From Fragilariopsis cylindrus CCMP1102 (taxonomy: Eukaryota; Bacillariophyta; Bacillariophyceae; Bacillariales; Bacillariaceae): a stretch of 52,960 nt of DNA. Shown here piece by piece: positions 1 to 11,840 of the stretch (position 1 is the stretch's first letter; each line of letters opens with the position of its first letter). The stretch covers positions 1-52,960 of the forward strand of contig FMBT01000557.1 in the NCBI GenBank assembly GCA_900095095.1, written 5' to 3'. The translations under genes were made by a program, and so were the position numbers. The notes below the pieces were generated by a model. That model saw only the letters and a program-made list of their open reading frames with translations. It ran no database searches and was not told the DNA's origin.

Positions 1-190
1 GTGAGGTGATACGAACGGCAGCTATGTAATTATAGCTGCTACAGTACCAATAGCGGTCGCTTTCAGTTCTTCATCGCCTCGCGAAAATAGATAAGTGTAG
101 TTTCCAAAAGGTAATCTCATAAAACTCAAATACTATCAAAACAAAACAAGAAAACAAACCAAATCAAATCAACCAAATCAACATTCAAAG

Positions 191-715
191 ATGAAATTCA
201 CAACTACTACTCTCACTCTCATTTTGGCTTCCATTTCTGGATCCAATGCAGTTCTCAGCCCATACGTCACCTGCTGTGAAGATAACAATGGTAAATACGA
301 GATTATCAATGGAAAAGATGGTCAGTATGGAGTTTGCAAAAAAAGTAAAATGAGAACTGATGCGAAAAAATTCTACAAAGACAACTGCGATACTCCTCCT
401 CCTCCTCCTCCTTTGTACCATGTTTTTGCCTTGAATAATTGTGACAAAAAAGTTGGAGCAGATTTCGAACTCCACACAAAAGAGAAGGGCGCATATGATA
501 AAACAGTGTTTATCAAGAAAGATCATTGCAAAAATATTGGAATGACTGATGAAGAGACTGTTTCATATACTGAGTTTGGTAGCTTTGTTAAAGATGGTCA
601 ATCTTCATGTGAGAATATTATTAAAGGTGGTAATCCTGAATGCACGAAAGGCATCGATTCTCATTCTGGAAAAGGACTTAAGCTTGAAGGTGCATGCGTC
701 ATTAAGTTGTGCTAA
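191..715 (+). CDS. Small secreted cysteine-rich protein, unknown function
   Basis: A single-exon gene of 174 residues. It starts with a clear signal peptide (basic MKF, hydrophobic stretch to about residue 20, likely cleavage after SNA). The mature part has ten cysteines, including a CC pair near residues 28-29 and a final C at the C-terminus, spread as expected for a disulfide-bonded extracellular protein. A run of six prolines near residues 69-74 looks like a linker separating an N-terminal four-Cys part from a C-terminal six-Cys part. The ATG follows an A-rich leader (AAACAAAACAAGAAAACAAACC type). I do not recognise the family. The gene stands alone; its nearest neighbour is on the other strand 1 kb away. 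Confidence 0.8.
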   Translation: MKFTTTTLTLILASISGSNAVLSPYVTCCEDNNGKYEIINGKDGQYGVCKKSKMRTDAKKFYKDNCDTPPPPPPLYHVFALNNCDKKVGADFELHTKEKGAYDKTVFIKKDHCKNIGMTDEETVSYTEFGSFVKDGQSSCENIIKGGNPECTKGIDSHSGKGLKLEGACVIKLC

Positions 716-846
716 GAAGCTAAATTATAGATAGAGACTGAATGGAAGAATAGTATAACGAATGAATTATAAATAAGATATTTACAAGAAAATACCTTGA
801 ACCAATTGTATATCTTTGTCACAACTGCTTTTGGTGTAGTTACTAC

Positions 847-848
847 GT

Positions 849-880
<32 letters not shown>

Positions 881-882
881 AT
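847..882. repeat. (GT)n microsatellite
   Basis: About 17 GT units with one TATG interruption, just downstream of the first gene. Confidence 0.9.
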
Positions 883-954
883 GGGTACTAGCACGCAAAC
901 CCTCCCTTATTAGTATAAATAGTAGCTCAGGATAAATACATATTTATCTTCGTT

Positions 955-1063
955 TTCGCATAGTAGCTGCGAACTTTCGCCTTCATAATGATCATGCTTT
1001 GAAGTCCGACGTAGGACTTTAGCTGTGTCAGCTTCGGTGGAAGACTCGACTCGCATGATTATT
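955..1063 (+). other. Candidate structured RNA or hairpin-rich element
   Basis: Several short inverted repeats nest here. TTCGCA (955-960) pairs with TGCGAA (968-973). An 11-bp stem with one G-U pairs 987-997 with 1053-1063. Inside it AAGTCC (1002-1007) pairs with GGACTT (1014-1019) and AGCTG (1021-1025) pairs with CAGCT (1029-1033). The layout of a closing stem with internal hairpins resembles a small folded RNA, but I cannot assign it to a known class and see no promoter. It could also be a decayed repeat. Confidence 0.25.
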
Positions 1064-1681
1064 CCAACGAAATCAAATAATGAATGAACTGCAGTACAGT
1101 ATCAATACAGTATCAATCATTCACAACGCAATAATAATATCTTCGCATTTTACCTGTGCCGCATTCTTTGCTGAACTAGACGAAAAGTATGCCAGCGCAT
1201 CAGATGATAAGCATACAGTATCATTTCTGGATAAAAGAATGAATGGAGGAATGAATCGAAACTTTACGAAATTGAAATTGGAAACTGATTGAAAGTAAGT
1301 AATGGAAAGTCCATGTTCAAAAAGTAACAGACAATGCATGGGCTACAGACTACTCTGGTAAGATAACAACTTATGTACTATCCGCACGTGGATATTACAT
1401 CGAATCTCGATCGATTAATGGAATGAAAGATTCAATCGCTAGAAATATAACAGAAATAGTTGATTGAGCTGTTGTAACAGATATGATTTCTTATTTTTCT
1501 GTTATATAGTGTTAAAGTATTAGATGAGTAGATTATCATCTTACAATTTTATCTTTACATGAAGTCACGTTACGCTAATTTAGAGTTAATTTATTTTGAG
1601 ACGCAGCATACGTGTACAGTCGTTGCCGTCATCCTCTCCATTGAATATACGACGACGATGACGACGACGAACTTACGAAAA

Positions 1682-4356
1682 CTATGACAACGATGCGATC
1701 GTCCTAATAGTTGCAACAGCAACAGTAATAATGACAACACTCATTGAGATTCCAGCAGCTACTGTTGTTGTTGTTGTTGCTGCTGCTCCAGAGGCAGCAG
1801 CATTATTATCACCGGCCATCATTGCTGTTGGAAAACTTGCTGCAGTATTACTACTTGATGATGGTGCGACTGTTGGTGAACCATCCGAAATACAACCACA
1901 TGCTTTTTGTGATGATGATTGTACTAATGAACATATCCCATTATTATCTAACGTGCCATCTAAACCCATTTGTTTCAATTGAATACATGTATATACTCCT
2001 TGTGTCGGTACAGAAACTTCATTTTGTTCTGATGTCATAATTCTATTTGGACCACATGGTGAACAAGAAAAAATATCTTCATCATCTTCAGGAGTAATAG
2101 TGGCCGGTTCTCCTTCTTCATCAACAACAACTGTTATTAATTCAATACCACAACATGGCAATGATGCTTCTTTTTGTACAGCTTCACATAATTCATCACC
2201 AACAATACCACCATTATTTGCAACTGTTGTTGCTTCGGAACATGATATTTCAGAACCTGGCATCATTGAAATTACACCATCAGGATTAACAATACCATCA
2301 GGACAAATATTACAAACGCCTGGTGGTAGTGTTACAGTAGCAGGACTCAAGGTACTGTCACTAATAGTTGGTGCATCAGTAGTGAAATTACTACTACCAT
2401 CAATATCGATTTCATCGTCTACAACATTAATGGATGGTGCAGTAGTAGTTGTAGTAGGTACTACTGTCGTTGTGATGTTACTTCCGTCGTCGATTTCGAT
2501 TGTAGGAATATCACAACAACCTAAAATATCACCAGTATTTGTTGGACAACAATCACCCTGTAGATCAGCAGCAATACATTCTGAATGTGCACTGCATGCG
2601 GCATCCAAAATGGTGGAATAATCACCAACAAGATTATCAGAACCATCAGAACCATCAATATTGTTAATTGGTGTACAACCACATGGTATTTGTGCTAAAT
2701 TTGAAAAGTAGGAACATGAATCTACTGTAAAGAAACCTTGTTTGGATACTTCTTCTACATACGAACATTCATAGGTTGTATTAAATAAAGCAATTGTATT
2801 ATCTGGTAATGTTAATTCATTCCCAACACCACATAAATTACACGATGGACAACCATATGTATCCATAAATAATGAAATAGAATGTGCTGGAAAATCACAT
2901 GTATTGCCTTGTTTGTTTGTTGTTGGCGTGTGTACGGGTTGTGTGTACGGGGTGTCGGAGGTCGTTACGGCGAATTGCAAGTAAGAGAAGGTAAGAAAAA
3001 ATAAACGGTATGAGTGGGTGAGTAAGTGAGTGCGTGTGTGTGTTTAGATTTATTCCGCGTACCGTTATAGCGTCTTTTGACTTTGATGAACTTACCTGTT
3101 TTAGTAGATCCACCACTTTGTGGATTATTGTCCGGTGTAGTACTAATAGTATTGGAACAATCAAATTCATAACAATTTTCATCACGAAATTTATATACGG
3201 AACAAGAAGTACATTCTTGTGTATCTATCGATAATAAACATTGTTCATCAATTGCATTACCATATTCTAAATTAGTACTACCATAACATACTTCTTGTTC
3301 ATATGGTAAATTAAAATTTAAACATGTTTTCGAATCCCATACACCTTTGATGCCATTATTCAAATCAATGGTATAGGTCGTCGTGTAACATTCTGTGATA
3401 TTCACGTCACATATACTGGGTGAGGTGGTACATATTTCTGGTGTAATACATGTTGCTGATCCTGTATAGGAATCATTTTCTGTATCAAGATCATCACAGG
3501 TACAATCATATCCAACAAGTTCACCATAATCACAGGCATATTGTAATTCAGTGACAATTGAATCATCATTCTTTTCATTATTGATCATAAATTCATTATT
3601 GCCAGCGTTCATTTCAGCAGCAGCTTCAAAATCATCACCAGATGTGGTTGGAAGAAATGTAGTTGGTTCAAAAGTCGTTGGCATTGAGGTTGGTGTCGAA
3701 TCATCAGAATTAGAATTACCAACCATAGTATCAACAACTGGTTCTCCTATATCAAATTGAAGTTCACGACGGTGTTCAGTAGTAGTACGAGCAGTACTAT
3801 TATCAACACAACGTCCTCCCAAAGTTGATGAGGATGAGGAGGCTGGTGATGAGTAGTCAACGTTAACTTTTTGACATGTTCGTCCAACACCACAAACTTT
3901 TGATGTCGCCTTGTTCCCGTTTAAAATACCAACAAAATCATCGTTTGCTGATGATGATGATGATGCAGGATTTTCTTCTTCATCATCTTGATTATGATAA
4001 AGACCTCTTAATCGTCGTTCTTCATGTAGTAATGGTACGTCTGCCAACGGATCACATTCAATGTTTTCGCGTAGACTCTTTAGTTTTTGAACAACTGTTT
4101 TTGTAACACGTGATGGTTGTTTACTACTGTCGTTGTTATCGTCGTTATCGTTTTTGCCGGTAGTAGAAATTTTCTTTTTTAATCGTTCCGCATGACGTTC
4201 TTCACGTGAAGAAGAAGACGTAACAACATGTTGCTGATGTTGTTGTTTCAAGGTACGATGATGACTATTCACACCACCGGTGCTGCCATTTACTCCTTTC
4301 GAAGATGAGGAGGATGATGATGCAAGAATAGCTAAAGCATTAGTAGAAAAACGCAT
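1682..4356 (-). CDS. Secreted or membrane-anchored protein with three Cys modules
   Basis: Two exons, 4356-3096 and 2907-1682. The intron (3095-2908) has donor GTAAGT and acceptor AAG, and joining them gives an open frame of 828 residues with exact phase. The N-terminus has a short hydrophobic stretch (ALAILA), a possible signal, then long Ser/basic low-complexity sequence with EERRLRG and HRRELQ motifs like those preceding cleavage in diatom surface proteins. Exon 2 carries three related cysteine modules (about residues 440-498, 619-673, 702-759), each beginning CxxC and ending CGC or CCG, separated by Thr/Ser/Asp linkers. The last 25 residues are hydrophobic, fitting a membrane anchor or GPI signal. 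The role is probably in the cell wall or surface, by inference. The acceptor lacks a good pyrimidine tract close by, so the junction is the weakest part. Confidence 0.72.
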
Positions 4357-5398
4357 CTGTTTTGTTTTTTTCGATAAAATAGAATTTGATTTTTGATTCA
4401 GCAGATAAAAGAGGATGGTCGTTAGACAAAAAAAGAGAGAGAGAGAGACAAGGAAGACGATTGAGGAGAGGAGAGATATCTTGGGTGCGTATATGACACA
4501 CGGAATATAGCTTACGGTTACTAGGGATTGTTTGTTCTATTCAATATAGAGAGAGGATAATAGGTATATTGCTTTGATTGGCAATTTAGTTGATTGATTG
4601 TGTGTTTTTGCTTTGTTTTTGTGTGTTTTTTCGAACCAGTGTATATTTCATGAAATGAAAACAAATCTTGTCGTCGTTGTTGGAGTTGCGAAATAAAATA
4701 GTGAGGCACATACAACAACATACTGCTGTAGCTAGTAGTCCTAAATAATTAATTGCTGAATAACGTCTGAATAACGTTTACTGAATTTGAATCCGTGTGG
4801 ACGAGTAAGGCAGTGAAACCAATTAGTCCAGTCGCGCGCATCGGTTAGCTCTTAGATGACGCACGACGCACTCCACTCGATTGCTTGAATGTCAGCCATA
4901 AAATCAATCAATTAAATGAGGGAGTCGTATGTATGGTATGGTATGTATGGTATGGTATGTCGACTTTTGAAGTCAATTTTCGTGCAACTATTGTACTACG
5001 GTAGTACCAGGATGGCTGATGTACTGTTGTAGCTCGCTAGCTACATACTTTAATGTACAGTAGCTAGCTAGCTATGCCTGTGCTGCTGTTATGTTTTGAG
5101 AGAATGAGAGATTATGATATATGATGATGTGCGGTGTGAATAAATGAGAGAAGGTTTTGGACTGATGGTGTAGTGATTGGTTATGTTTTGTTCGAAGTAG
5201 TACTTGTAGTGATGACGATGATGCCGTACTACGCACTACAGCCATAGCTAAATTTGCTTCCATTATCTTATTATGTTACAGTAACGTTACAGGTATCGGT
5301 TGTAAATGAATGTTGGAAAAATCAGTTGAAATTGTACAAGATACTAAGATTGTATTGTTCAAGGACAGATGCCTGCCTTTCGGAAATTGTATTAGCAA
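4357..5398. other. Intergenic region with simple repeats
   Basis: This is the upstream region of the Cys-module gene (4357 onward) plus the downstream region of the ankyrin gene. It holds a GA run (about 4432-4448), a GTATG/TATGG array (about 4926-4960) and AGCTAGCTAGCTA words near 5055-5075. TGTTACAGTAACGTTAC occurs at 5274-5290 and recurs at 9574-9590. No gene is supported. Confidence 0.6.
4926..4960. repeat. GTATG/TATGG short tandem repeat
   Basis: Alternating GTAT and GGTAT units over about 35 bases in intergenic DNA. Confidence 0.75.
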
Positions 5399-6371
5399 TT
5401 ATTTGTCGATGGAAGGTAACGAGCTTGACAAATCCCAGGCTCGATTCTTCCACATCCGCATAGCGGTGAAAGGACCGGCGCATATAGTCGTTCCAAAGAG
5501 AAGACCCGGTGTTGCTTTGGCACCATGCGCCAAGAGAAGCGTTTGCATATCAGTATTCCCTCTCACTACCGCCAACCAAAGAGCGGTCATATCATCCTTG
5601 TTAACCCTATTTGGGTCAGCTCCATGCTTCAAGAGCAGCTCCATCATATCGGCATGCTTCATGACAGTAGCAATCATGAGACAGGTACTACGCTGTCCAC
5701 TGGCAGTATTGTTCACATCTGCCCCGTGCTCAATAAGCATCTTTGCGATACCGACGTGTCCTGCCAAACTAGCTGAAAATAAGGCTGACGCGCCTGTTTC
5801 TGGTTGACAAAGAGAAACATCAGCTCCATGTGCCAACAGGATCCGCACACACTCTTCATGAAGAAAGCCGCTGGCGGTTCGTAGTGCTGAGGTGCCAGTA
5901 CAGGTGTTGACCTTGGCACCGCTATTCAGAAGCAATTCCACGACACGAGGATGCCCATGCTTACTGGCCAACAAAAGAGCCGTGTATCGGATACGCTCAA
6001 TCTTCTGCACAGTTTTTCCGCATGCTGCGATCGTACTTTTTCAGGTCTTGTAGAGCCTTATTGTTCGAATTTGGATCTGTTGTTGGCAAAATTTTTTCGT
6101 TGATAGCAACACCTTTGCCCTCGTACCCCAGAAGTATCTTCACAATTTCTTCGTGTCCAAGCTTACTAGCAATCAACAGAGGAGGAAATCCATCGACGTC
6201 TCTCTCGGCTAGGAAAGCGTTCTTGGCCTTATCGTTGCTATTCTGCAACAACTTATCGACCTCCTCGGTTCGCCCATCGATAATTGCCTGAAGAAAATCA
6301 GTATCTTTTTCTTGTTTCTCCTGCTGCTCGTCATCAGCCACTTGAACTTTGAATTCCGGTTCCATCGTCAT
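5399..6371 (-). CDS. Ankyrin-repeat protein, frame broken once
   Basis: One gene split by a frame break. The first part (6371 to about 6015) encodes MTMEPEF... and two repeats. The second (about 6015-5399) continues with five more, for about 324 residues and seven ankyrin repeats in all. Typical repeat cores are visible: TALLLASKHGHPRVVELLLNSG, ECVRILLAHGADV, and MELLLKHGADPN. The break lies at the run of five A in CGGAAAAACTG (coding strand). One more A gives an uninterrupted R-K-K-T-V-Q-K-I-E reading. Ankyrin arrays mediate protein binding; there is no catalytic domain, signal peptide or membrane helix, so this is probably a soluble adaptor. The homopolymer position favours a sequencing deletion over a pseudogene. 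Confidence 0.82.
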
Positions 6372-7826
6372 GACTCTGATCTTCTATTTCCTATCTACTA
6401 TATTGAGATGAGGATGGATGAGGATGCGCTTTGTTGCTACACAAAAGTGAGAGGCAAAGAGATGTGAATATCAAAAAAAACCCACACACATTATACTGTT
6501 GTAAGAATAATAGAAATTGAACATTCGAATCGATCATCAAATTCAGTCAATTTACATGCTTTAGTGTTCTTAAAAATTTAACACTTGACAGCTTCAGGCT
6601 ATCAACGCAACAACGGGCGTTTGCATTCAAACACGACTTAAATTATTAAGTTCTAAGCATACTTTTTGACAACGTGTTTTTTAGGTATTTTACGCGTGTA
6701 AAAAAAACACGCGTTAATTGTATCTTTCTTTTTGAATGGTGCGCATGTGGTCATTAAATTCCGACATCAATCACAGAAGAAGTAAGAACGACGATCAAGA
6801 TGAGTTTCTAAACAAAAGTAAATGCACGAAAGTCGAGAGGCACTTTAGACAATTATGGTATACATATTTTCTATGGAACATTAAGAAAGTCCGGAATACA
6901 ATTGAGAGCATTGAAAGAAGCAGAGAAGAAGAAGAACATGTATTGTTGGTGATATCATGTTCTGTTCTAGCCTTTAAATGACGAGAGTTTCGCTGCGCTT
7001 CAACCACGCGAATGATTAGCAAACTGCATGGATATTATTCATTCACGTTTTTTTTTGCTTCCGATGGATTTTATGAAGTTAAGGACTTCGTTTTGTGTAA
7101 TTGTATTGACACAATGCGCTACTACAGTACTGAATTCTGTTTAGTCTACTACCGGTCGTACAATCCAAATTTTAATTTGTAGTTGCGTTTTAGTCGTTCA
7201 CATCTTCTCTTATTCATCCAACGAAAAATCGGGTACGGTATCTACGGGTCAAATTTGTTTACAAAATGATAGAACATATAGAACCACGTCACCTAGTAGC
7301 TAGGACTATAGACTTTATCTATCCGTTCCTAAAGTACACGTCATTTTTTGTGCTAACACATTTACCAGAAGTAAAAATAGATAAACACAACGTTGCTTCA
7401 CAGACTTCTCTTTTAGTTTCATCAACAAGAATCCCGGTGACAACAATTGTCGTTTCTACGAACGGTCTTGTAGTATTAGACTGTGCGAAAACAAATTTGT
7501 AGTTTTAATAATAGATTATAATACTAGTAGATAATAAATGACTAGTTTGTAAAGGAAAGGATAGTTTAATATAATACGGTAGTTAAAAATTGTTTATACT
7601 ATAGATGTTGTTGTGAATACATAGAAGAAAAATGATGATTGTGTTATGTTACTGTACAAAGGGACAATGATGAATAAGTGCATTGGAGAGAAAGAGAACG
7701 AGAATCTGAAATGTGTGTGTGTACTGTTACGTGAAGAAGTGCGCCTATACTGTACTGTACTTTGCTTCTTCTTCCCTATCTTATTTTCAAGCAGTACAGT
7801 AGATAGTAGATGTAGATGTAGATGAT
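6372..7826. other. Intergenic region, no supported gene
   Basis: This is upstream DNA of the ankyrin gene and downstream DNA of the polyQ gene. It holds an 8-bp hairpin with an all-A loop at 6692-6714 and clusters of ACTGTAC/TACAGTA near 7120-7135 and 7750-7802. The reading frames at 6736-6981 and 7266-7502 lack any recognisable domain and I do not call them. Confidence 0.55.
6692..6714. other. Perfect hairpin ACGCGTGT-A7-ACACGCGT
   Basis: ACGCGTGT at 6692-6699 is the exact reverse complement of ACACGCGT at 6707-6714, with a loop of seven A. It is followed by TTAATTG rather than a T run. Its role is unknown; it may be a remnant repeat end. Confidence 0.5.
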
Positions 7827-9314
7827 CTACTTCGATTTATAGGACAAAGCTTCATGTGGTTTTGGTAATCTTGGTGGTCTTTGTAATGGACGATATAATT
7901 TCTTGTAATCACTATGTACAGCATCATGAATAGCTTGTTGACGTACGGTTCGTTGTTGTTGTACTTGTTGATGGCCTTGTTCTTGAATCTGTTTCTGTTG
8001 CTGTAATACTTGTATTTGTTGTTGATGATGATGTACCTGTTGTTGTTGATGATGCTGTTGCAATAACATTTGTGTTGTTGTATGATTCTGCGAATTCGAA
8101 CTATTAGTATTATTATTATTGGCAGCAAGATACTTCGCAGCAAGAAGTGCAGGGACAGAAGTCATTCCTATGTTTGTGTTGTTTGCGTTTGCTGATGCTA
8201 CAACTGGTAGTGCTTGTGCTTGTGCATTCGTCGTCATGTTCGCAATACTTCTTTTCATAAATGTATTCACTAAGGATGATCGTTGTGCTTGTATTTGCTG
8301 TGTATGAGTATGAGCATGAGCTTGAGCTTGGTGGTCTCGTACTTGTTGCTGAGCTTGATGTTGTACTTGCGCATGTTGTTGTTGCTGTTGATGGACCTGT
8401 TGTTGTTGATAGGCGAAGGTACTGCTATGTGTGGTCTCGGAAGCTGATGAACTACTAGCTACATATGGATTAAAAATGCTGCAAGAAAAGCCGCGTATTC
8501 TTTTTCCATTCGCATTCGCATTCATATTCATCATTCGTGACTGCTGAGCTGCTGCTCCAGCAGATATTACCGCCGCTGCTGCTACACCAGCAGTTTGTTC
8601 ATGATGACGTTGTAGAAGAAATTTCGTATCTGTGGTAACAACTTCGTGAGGAGTGCTAGTAGTAGTACTAGTATTGTCTTGTTGTTGTTCTTCAGAAGAA
8701 GAACAAGGAGGTGGTGGAGCACGTTCCACAATTGGATGAATGTATGGTCTTGAGCATAAAGGTTGAAAGGGTGCTGCCGTGGACACAGCAGCGGCACAGT
8801 TATTGTTGTTGTTATTGGTGTTTGTCTTCTGTTGCTGTGTTGCTAAGGATGCTGCATGATTCGAAATGAGACTACCAGGTGGTAATGGATTAAAATTTCC
8901 CTCATCAACAGATGACATAGATAAAAGTAATGCTAATAAACGTGGACTTGTATTAAGTGCAGGCACAGTAGTAGATGTCATTAATGGTGTTGAATTGGTA
9001 GAACTAATGCCAGTAGTGAATGATCGTTTAATGTTTTCAATTGAACTTGATTCAGAAATATCAGATGATGCTCTTGGACGTTTATTATTCATGTTGTTGT
9101 CATTGATATTGATATTGACATTCAAAATGTTATCATTATCATTGTCATTATCGTGTTCACTATTACTATTACCACGATGATCAGAACCCATTAAGACGAT
9201 TGAAGAAGAAGAGACTTGTTGCTTGTGTTGTTGTTGTTGTTGTTGTTGCTGTTGTTGTAACATCATCATGGTCATAATATCAGTTGTGGAATGCTGACCC
9301 ATTCTTTGATTCAT
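7827..9314 (-). CDS. Polyglutamine-rich protein, unknown function
   Basis: A single-exon frame of 495 residues from the ATG at 9314 (MNQRMGQH). The frame stays open further upstream but only from a TTG, so this ATG is preferred. The protein is dominated by Gln and Asn runs: poly-Q near residue 25, QQQVHQQQQQHAQVQ blocks in the middle, and a His/Gln-rich part before the end. Two less repetitive segments could be functional: SPRLLALLLSMSSVDEGNFNPLPPGSLISNHAAS in the first third and the C-terminal HDAVHSDYKKLYRPLQRPPRLPKPHEALS. No DNA-binding fold, signal peptide or membrane helix is visible. Gln-rich composition is common in transcription co-regulators, but that role is only inference. Confidence 0.7.
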   Translation of the reverse strand: MNQRMGQHSTTDIMTMMMLQQQQQQQQQQHKQQVSSSSIVLMGSDHRGNSNSEHDNDNDNDNILNVNININDNNMNNKRPRASSDISESSSIENIKRSFTTGISSTNSTPLMTSTTVPALNTSPRLLALLLSMSSVDEGNFNPLPPGSLISNHAASLATQQQKTNTNNNNNNCAAAVSTAAPFQPLCSRPYIHPIVERAPPPPCSSSEEQQQDNTSTTTSTPHEVVTTDTKFLLQRHHEQTAGVAAAAVISAGAAAQQSRMMNMNANANGKRIRGFSCSIFNPYVASSSSASETTHSSTFAYQQQQVHQQQQQHAQVQHQAQQQVRDHQAQAHAHTHTQQIQAQRSSLVNTFMKRSIANMTTNAQAQALPVVASANANNTNIGMTSVPALLAAKYLAANNNNTNSSNSQNHTTTQMLLQQHHQQQQVHHHQQQIQVLQQQKQIQEQGHQQVQQQRTVRQQAIHDAVHSDYKKLYRPLQRPPRLPKPHEALSYKSK

Positions 9315-11111
9315 TCGATCGTATTTGACGCGAAACCGATAACAATAAAAGTTAGGCCTATTGTAATCTTTTTGTGTACGAAAAAATGAATACAAATTTT
9401 AATTTTATGAGAGGCCGTTTTTATGAGAGAGTGTGATTTACGACTGAGTTGCTCTCTACAGCAGTATACTTTACTAGGAGTAGAAATAGCATTGGGAGTG
9501 AAGAAGAAGTTACTACTGCTGTACAGGTGAGAAGTGATTCAAATTATACACGTTGACCGACATTTAGTTTTCTTGTTACAGTAACGTTACGGGGACAGTA
9601 GGTCTCCTCCCAAAAAAAAATGTGTAATGGAACGAAGAAGCATATCTTCTGAATGAATCGAAGAAACAAAGAATCAAAAAAGAATCTGCATTTATTTTTA
9701 ATGGAACTTTTCATTTAAACTTCCTGCAGAAAAATAGAACTTCATATTAATAGTAGGCATCAATTAGTTAGTGTACAAGTCGTATGTCGAAGTAAGTGTG
9801 AAGTGTGGCGACTTTAGTGTTCTGTTTTTTTTTCTTCGACACGTACCACTAGCGGGTACAGTAGTAGTCCTTCCTCCGTGTAACGCATTTTGCGCAAATG
9901 ACTCTAGTTTGAAAACTAAGAGGCACAGAAGTACGGAGTGTGATTCGAAAACTTTCAAAATTCTCATTTTTTTAATAAATTTCTTGTCGATTGTGTAGAT
10001 TTTAAGGTTTTTGTGTCATTCTGCGCCTTTTAATTTGCACACAATAGTCCGCTGAGTAAAATGCGTTGCGCGGAGGAAGCAGTACAATATTATATAGCGA
10101 CGTGGAGGATATGTAATGCCGGAAGGCATAAACAAACATTAAAGTAACCTTCTTTCAATACGCAGTACACAAGAAGTAGTAAAAAACGAAACGCGTTTTT
10201 TTGCTCCTTACCGTGGTGGTATTTCTTCTCGAAGCACAATCAATGTATGCGTTCTGTTCCTTAATCAAATCTACTAATGGTACTACTTGTGCGAACTCGT
10301 GATTACATTGCAACGATACTAGCGCTTATATAAGAAAGTGGCTGAGGGGCCATGAATAATTTATTACTACCTAGACCTCCTTGAAAAAAGTTTGATTACT
10401 GTATGTACTTTTGATTGATCTTCTTAGCACTTAGAGCGAGCTTCAACTGTGACATGGAATGTACAATTGTATATATTTCTGCAGAACATTGTTCTTTGGT
10501 TCCATTATACAGTAGCGTTTGGTTGAAAGATTCGAATGAACAATGAATGAACAATAATCGAGTCAAGGCTACAATTGTAGATTCGTGAATGAATCGAATC
10601 GTAGAATTGTGAATCAACTCCTAAGCTGGTTCGTTGACTCACTCACTCAACACACTTTTGGCGCGCTCCTCACACAATCTTTTCTTCATTTACATCATTT
10701 TAGAATCAATCCATCATCATCATCTAGTAGGACTAGTAGAATCCGTGTTGCATGGACTCATACCGATAACAGTATCACGTAATAATTGCTACTGCAAGGA
10801 GACTAACAGATAACGACTCGACTCGATCATTCCCCCCCCTTTTCAAAGCGAGCGCTTATAATTAGCTAACTGCACATCAAAGTACATCAAATCTGTTTGA
10901 CTGATCAGAGATTTTTTAAGAAATCACCACACAGCCTTCAGAGATTCTTGTCGTCAAATACTTATTGCTACTGCCTACCGCCATTGTCATTGTCATTCCA
11001 TATAAATCCACAATCCTGCTACTGTACAACGGACGGTATCGTAAGGATAGAGGACAGAATTCTGCCTCTTACAAAAAACAAATCGCACGCACAGCAGATA
11101 AATAAATAATT
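9315..11111. other. Intergenic region between divergent genes
   Basis: About 1.8 kb between the divergent polyQ and plastid-protein genes, so it should hold both promoters. TGTTACAGTAACGTTAC occurs at 9574-9590. There are homopolymer tracts (A9 near 9612, C8 near 10830). The short reading frames at 9764-9998, 10396-10617 and 10897-11109 have no recognisable content. Confidence 0.55.
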
Positions 11112-11794
11112 ATGATTAAGATACAGCTGCATCTGATATGCCTTATTCTACTTTGCAGCACACAGCATTTGCAGTTTTTACTCTTGGTGGATTCTTTCGT
11201 ATTGTATCATCCATCATCGTCATCATCACCGCAGAGTAATGTTGTTGTGTCGTCATTCCCAGCACCTCGACTCCTTTCGACAGCAGCAGCAGCAACAACA
11301 ACTACAACAACATCGTCTCAGCTTTTCGCCCAACAACAAGACAACGACAACGACGAAGAAATATATACCCCACGGACAATAAGATCATCTACTGAAGACG
11401 ACGAGAATTCTTTCATGGATGATTTAACACCCCCACCAGTGAATTTTGCAAGAAATTCGATATTATTCTCAGATAATCCATCGACTAAACAAAGAAATAA
11501 TTCCGCATTAGATGTTTGGAAATTTACTCGAACTTATATACCAGCATTTATTACTGGGGCATGGCCCTGGCGAGATATACCCACACTCGATGAACGTCCC
11601 TTAGCGGCCCTGTACAATGCAGCATTTGTACGATTACCGGTGGTGAGTGTGGCGATTGGGTACTTATATCAAAAATATATGAAAAACATGATTTAATTGT
11701 GGATTTTGGATTTGGTGGTCCATTATTTGGGAATGGACCACAAGCAATCAATCCAATTATTGTGATTGGTGTATTAATATTAATTTTATTATAA
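11112..11794 (+). CDS. Plastid-targeted small membrane protein, unknown, frame broken once
   Basis: ATG at 11112. The N-terminus has a strong signal-peptide hydrophobic region followed by VDSFVLYHP, placing Phe at the likely +1 position as in the bipartite plastid signals of diatoms. A Ser/Thr-rich transit-like stretch follows. The mature part contains FTRTYIPAFITGAWPWRDIPTLDERPLAALYNAAFVRLPVVSVAIGYLYQKY, a conserved-looking segment I cannot name. The frame stops early at about 11696, but adding one base in the AAAAAC at about 11684-11689 continues it as HDLIVDFGFGGPLFGNG and a hydrophobic C-terminal helix to a stop at 11792-11794. The gene is convergent with the hydrolase gene, 46 bp apart. 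Plastid location is inferred from the presequence. Confidence 0.72.
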
Positions 11795-11840
11795 GATTGT
11801 CGTCGTCCAAGCATGCATAACATATAAATCCTTTTATTAT

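Larger units (their letters stand above)
716..1681. other. Intergenic region with a GT microsatellite and a foldable segment
   Basis: No convincing gene. It holds a (GT)n run at about 847-882, a segment at 955-1063 that can fold into several hairpins (listed separately), and AT-rich DNA with TACAGTATC words. The short reading frames at 1080-1340 on both strands look like chance. Confidence 0.6.

Noticed and set aside
2100..2621. 173-residue plus-strand frame within the Cys-module gene
   Set aside because: Antisense shadow of Thr/Asp-rich codons; the sense strand has Cys modules and a good intron.
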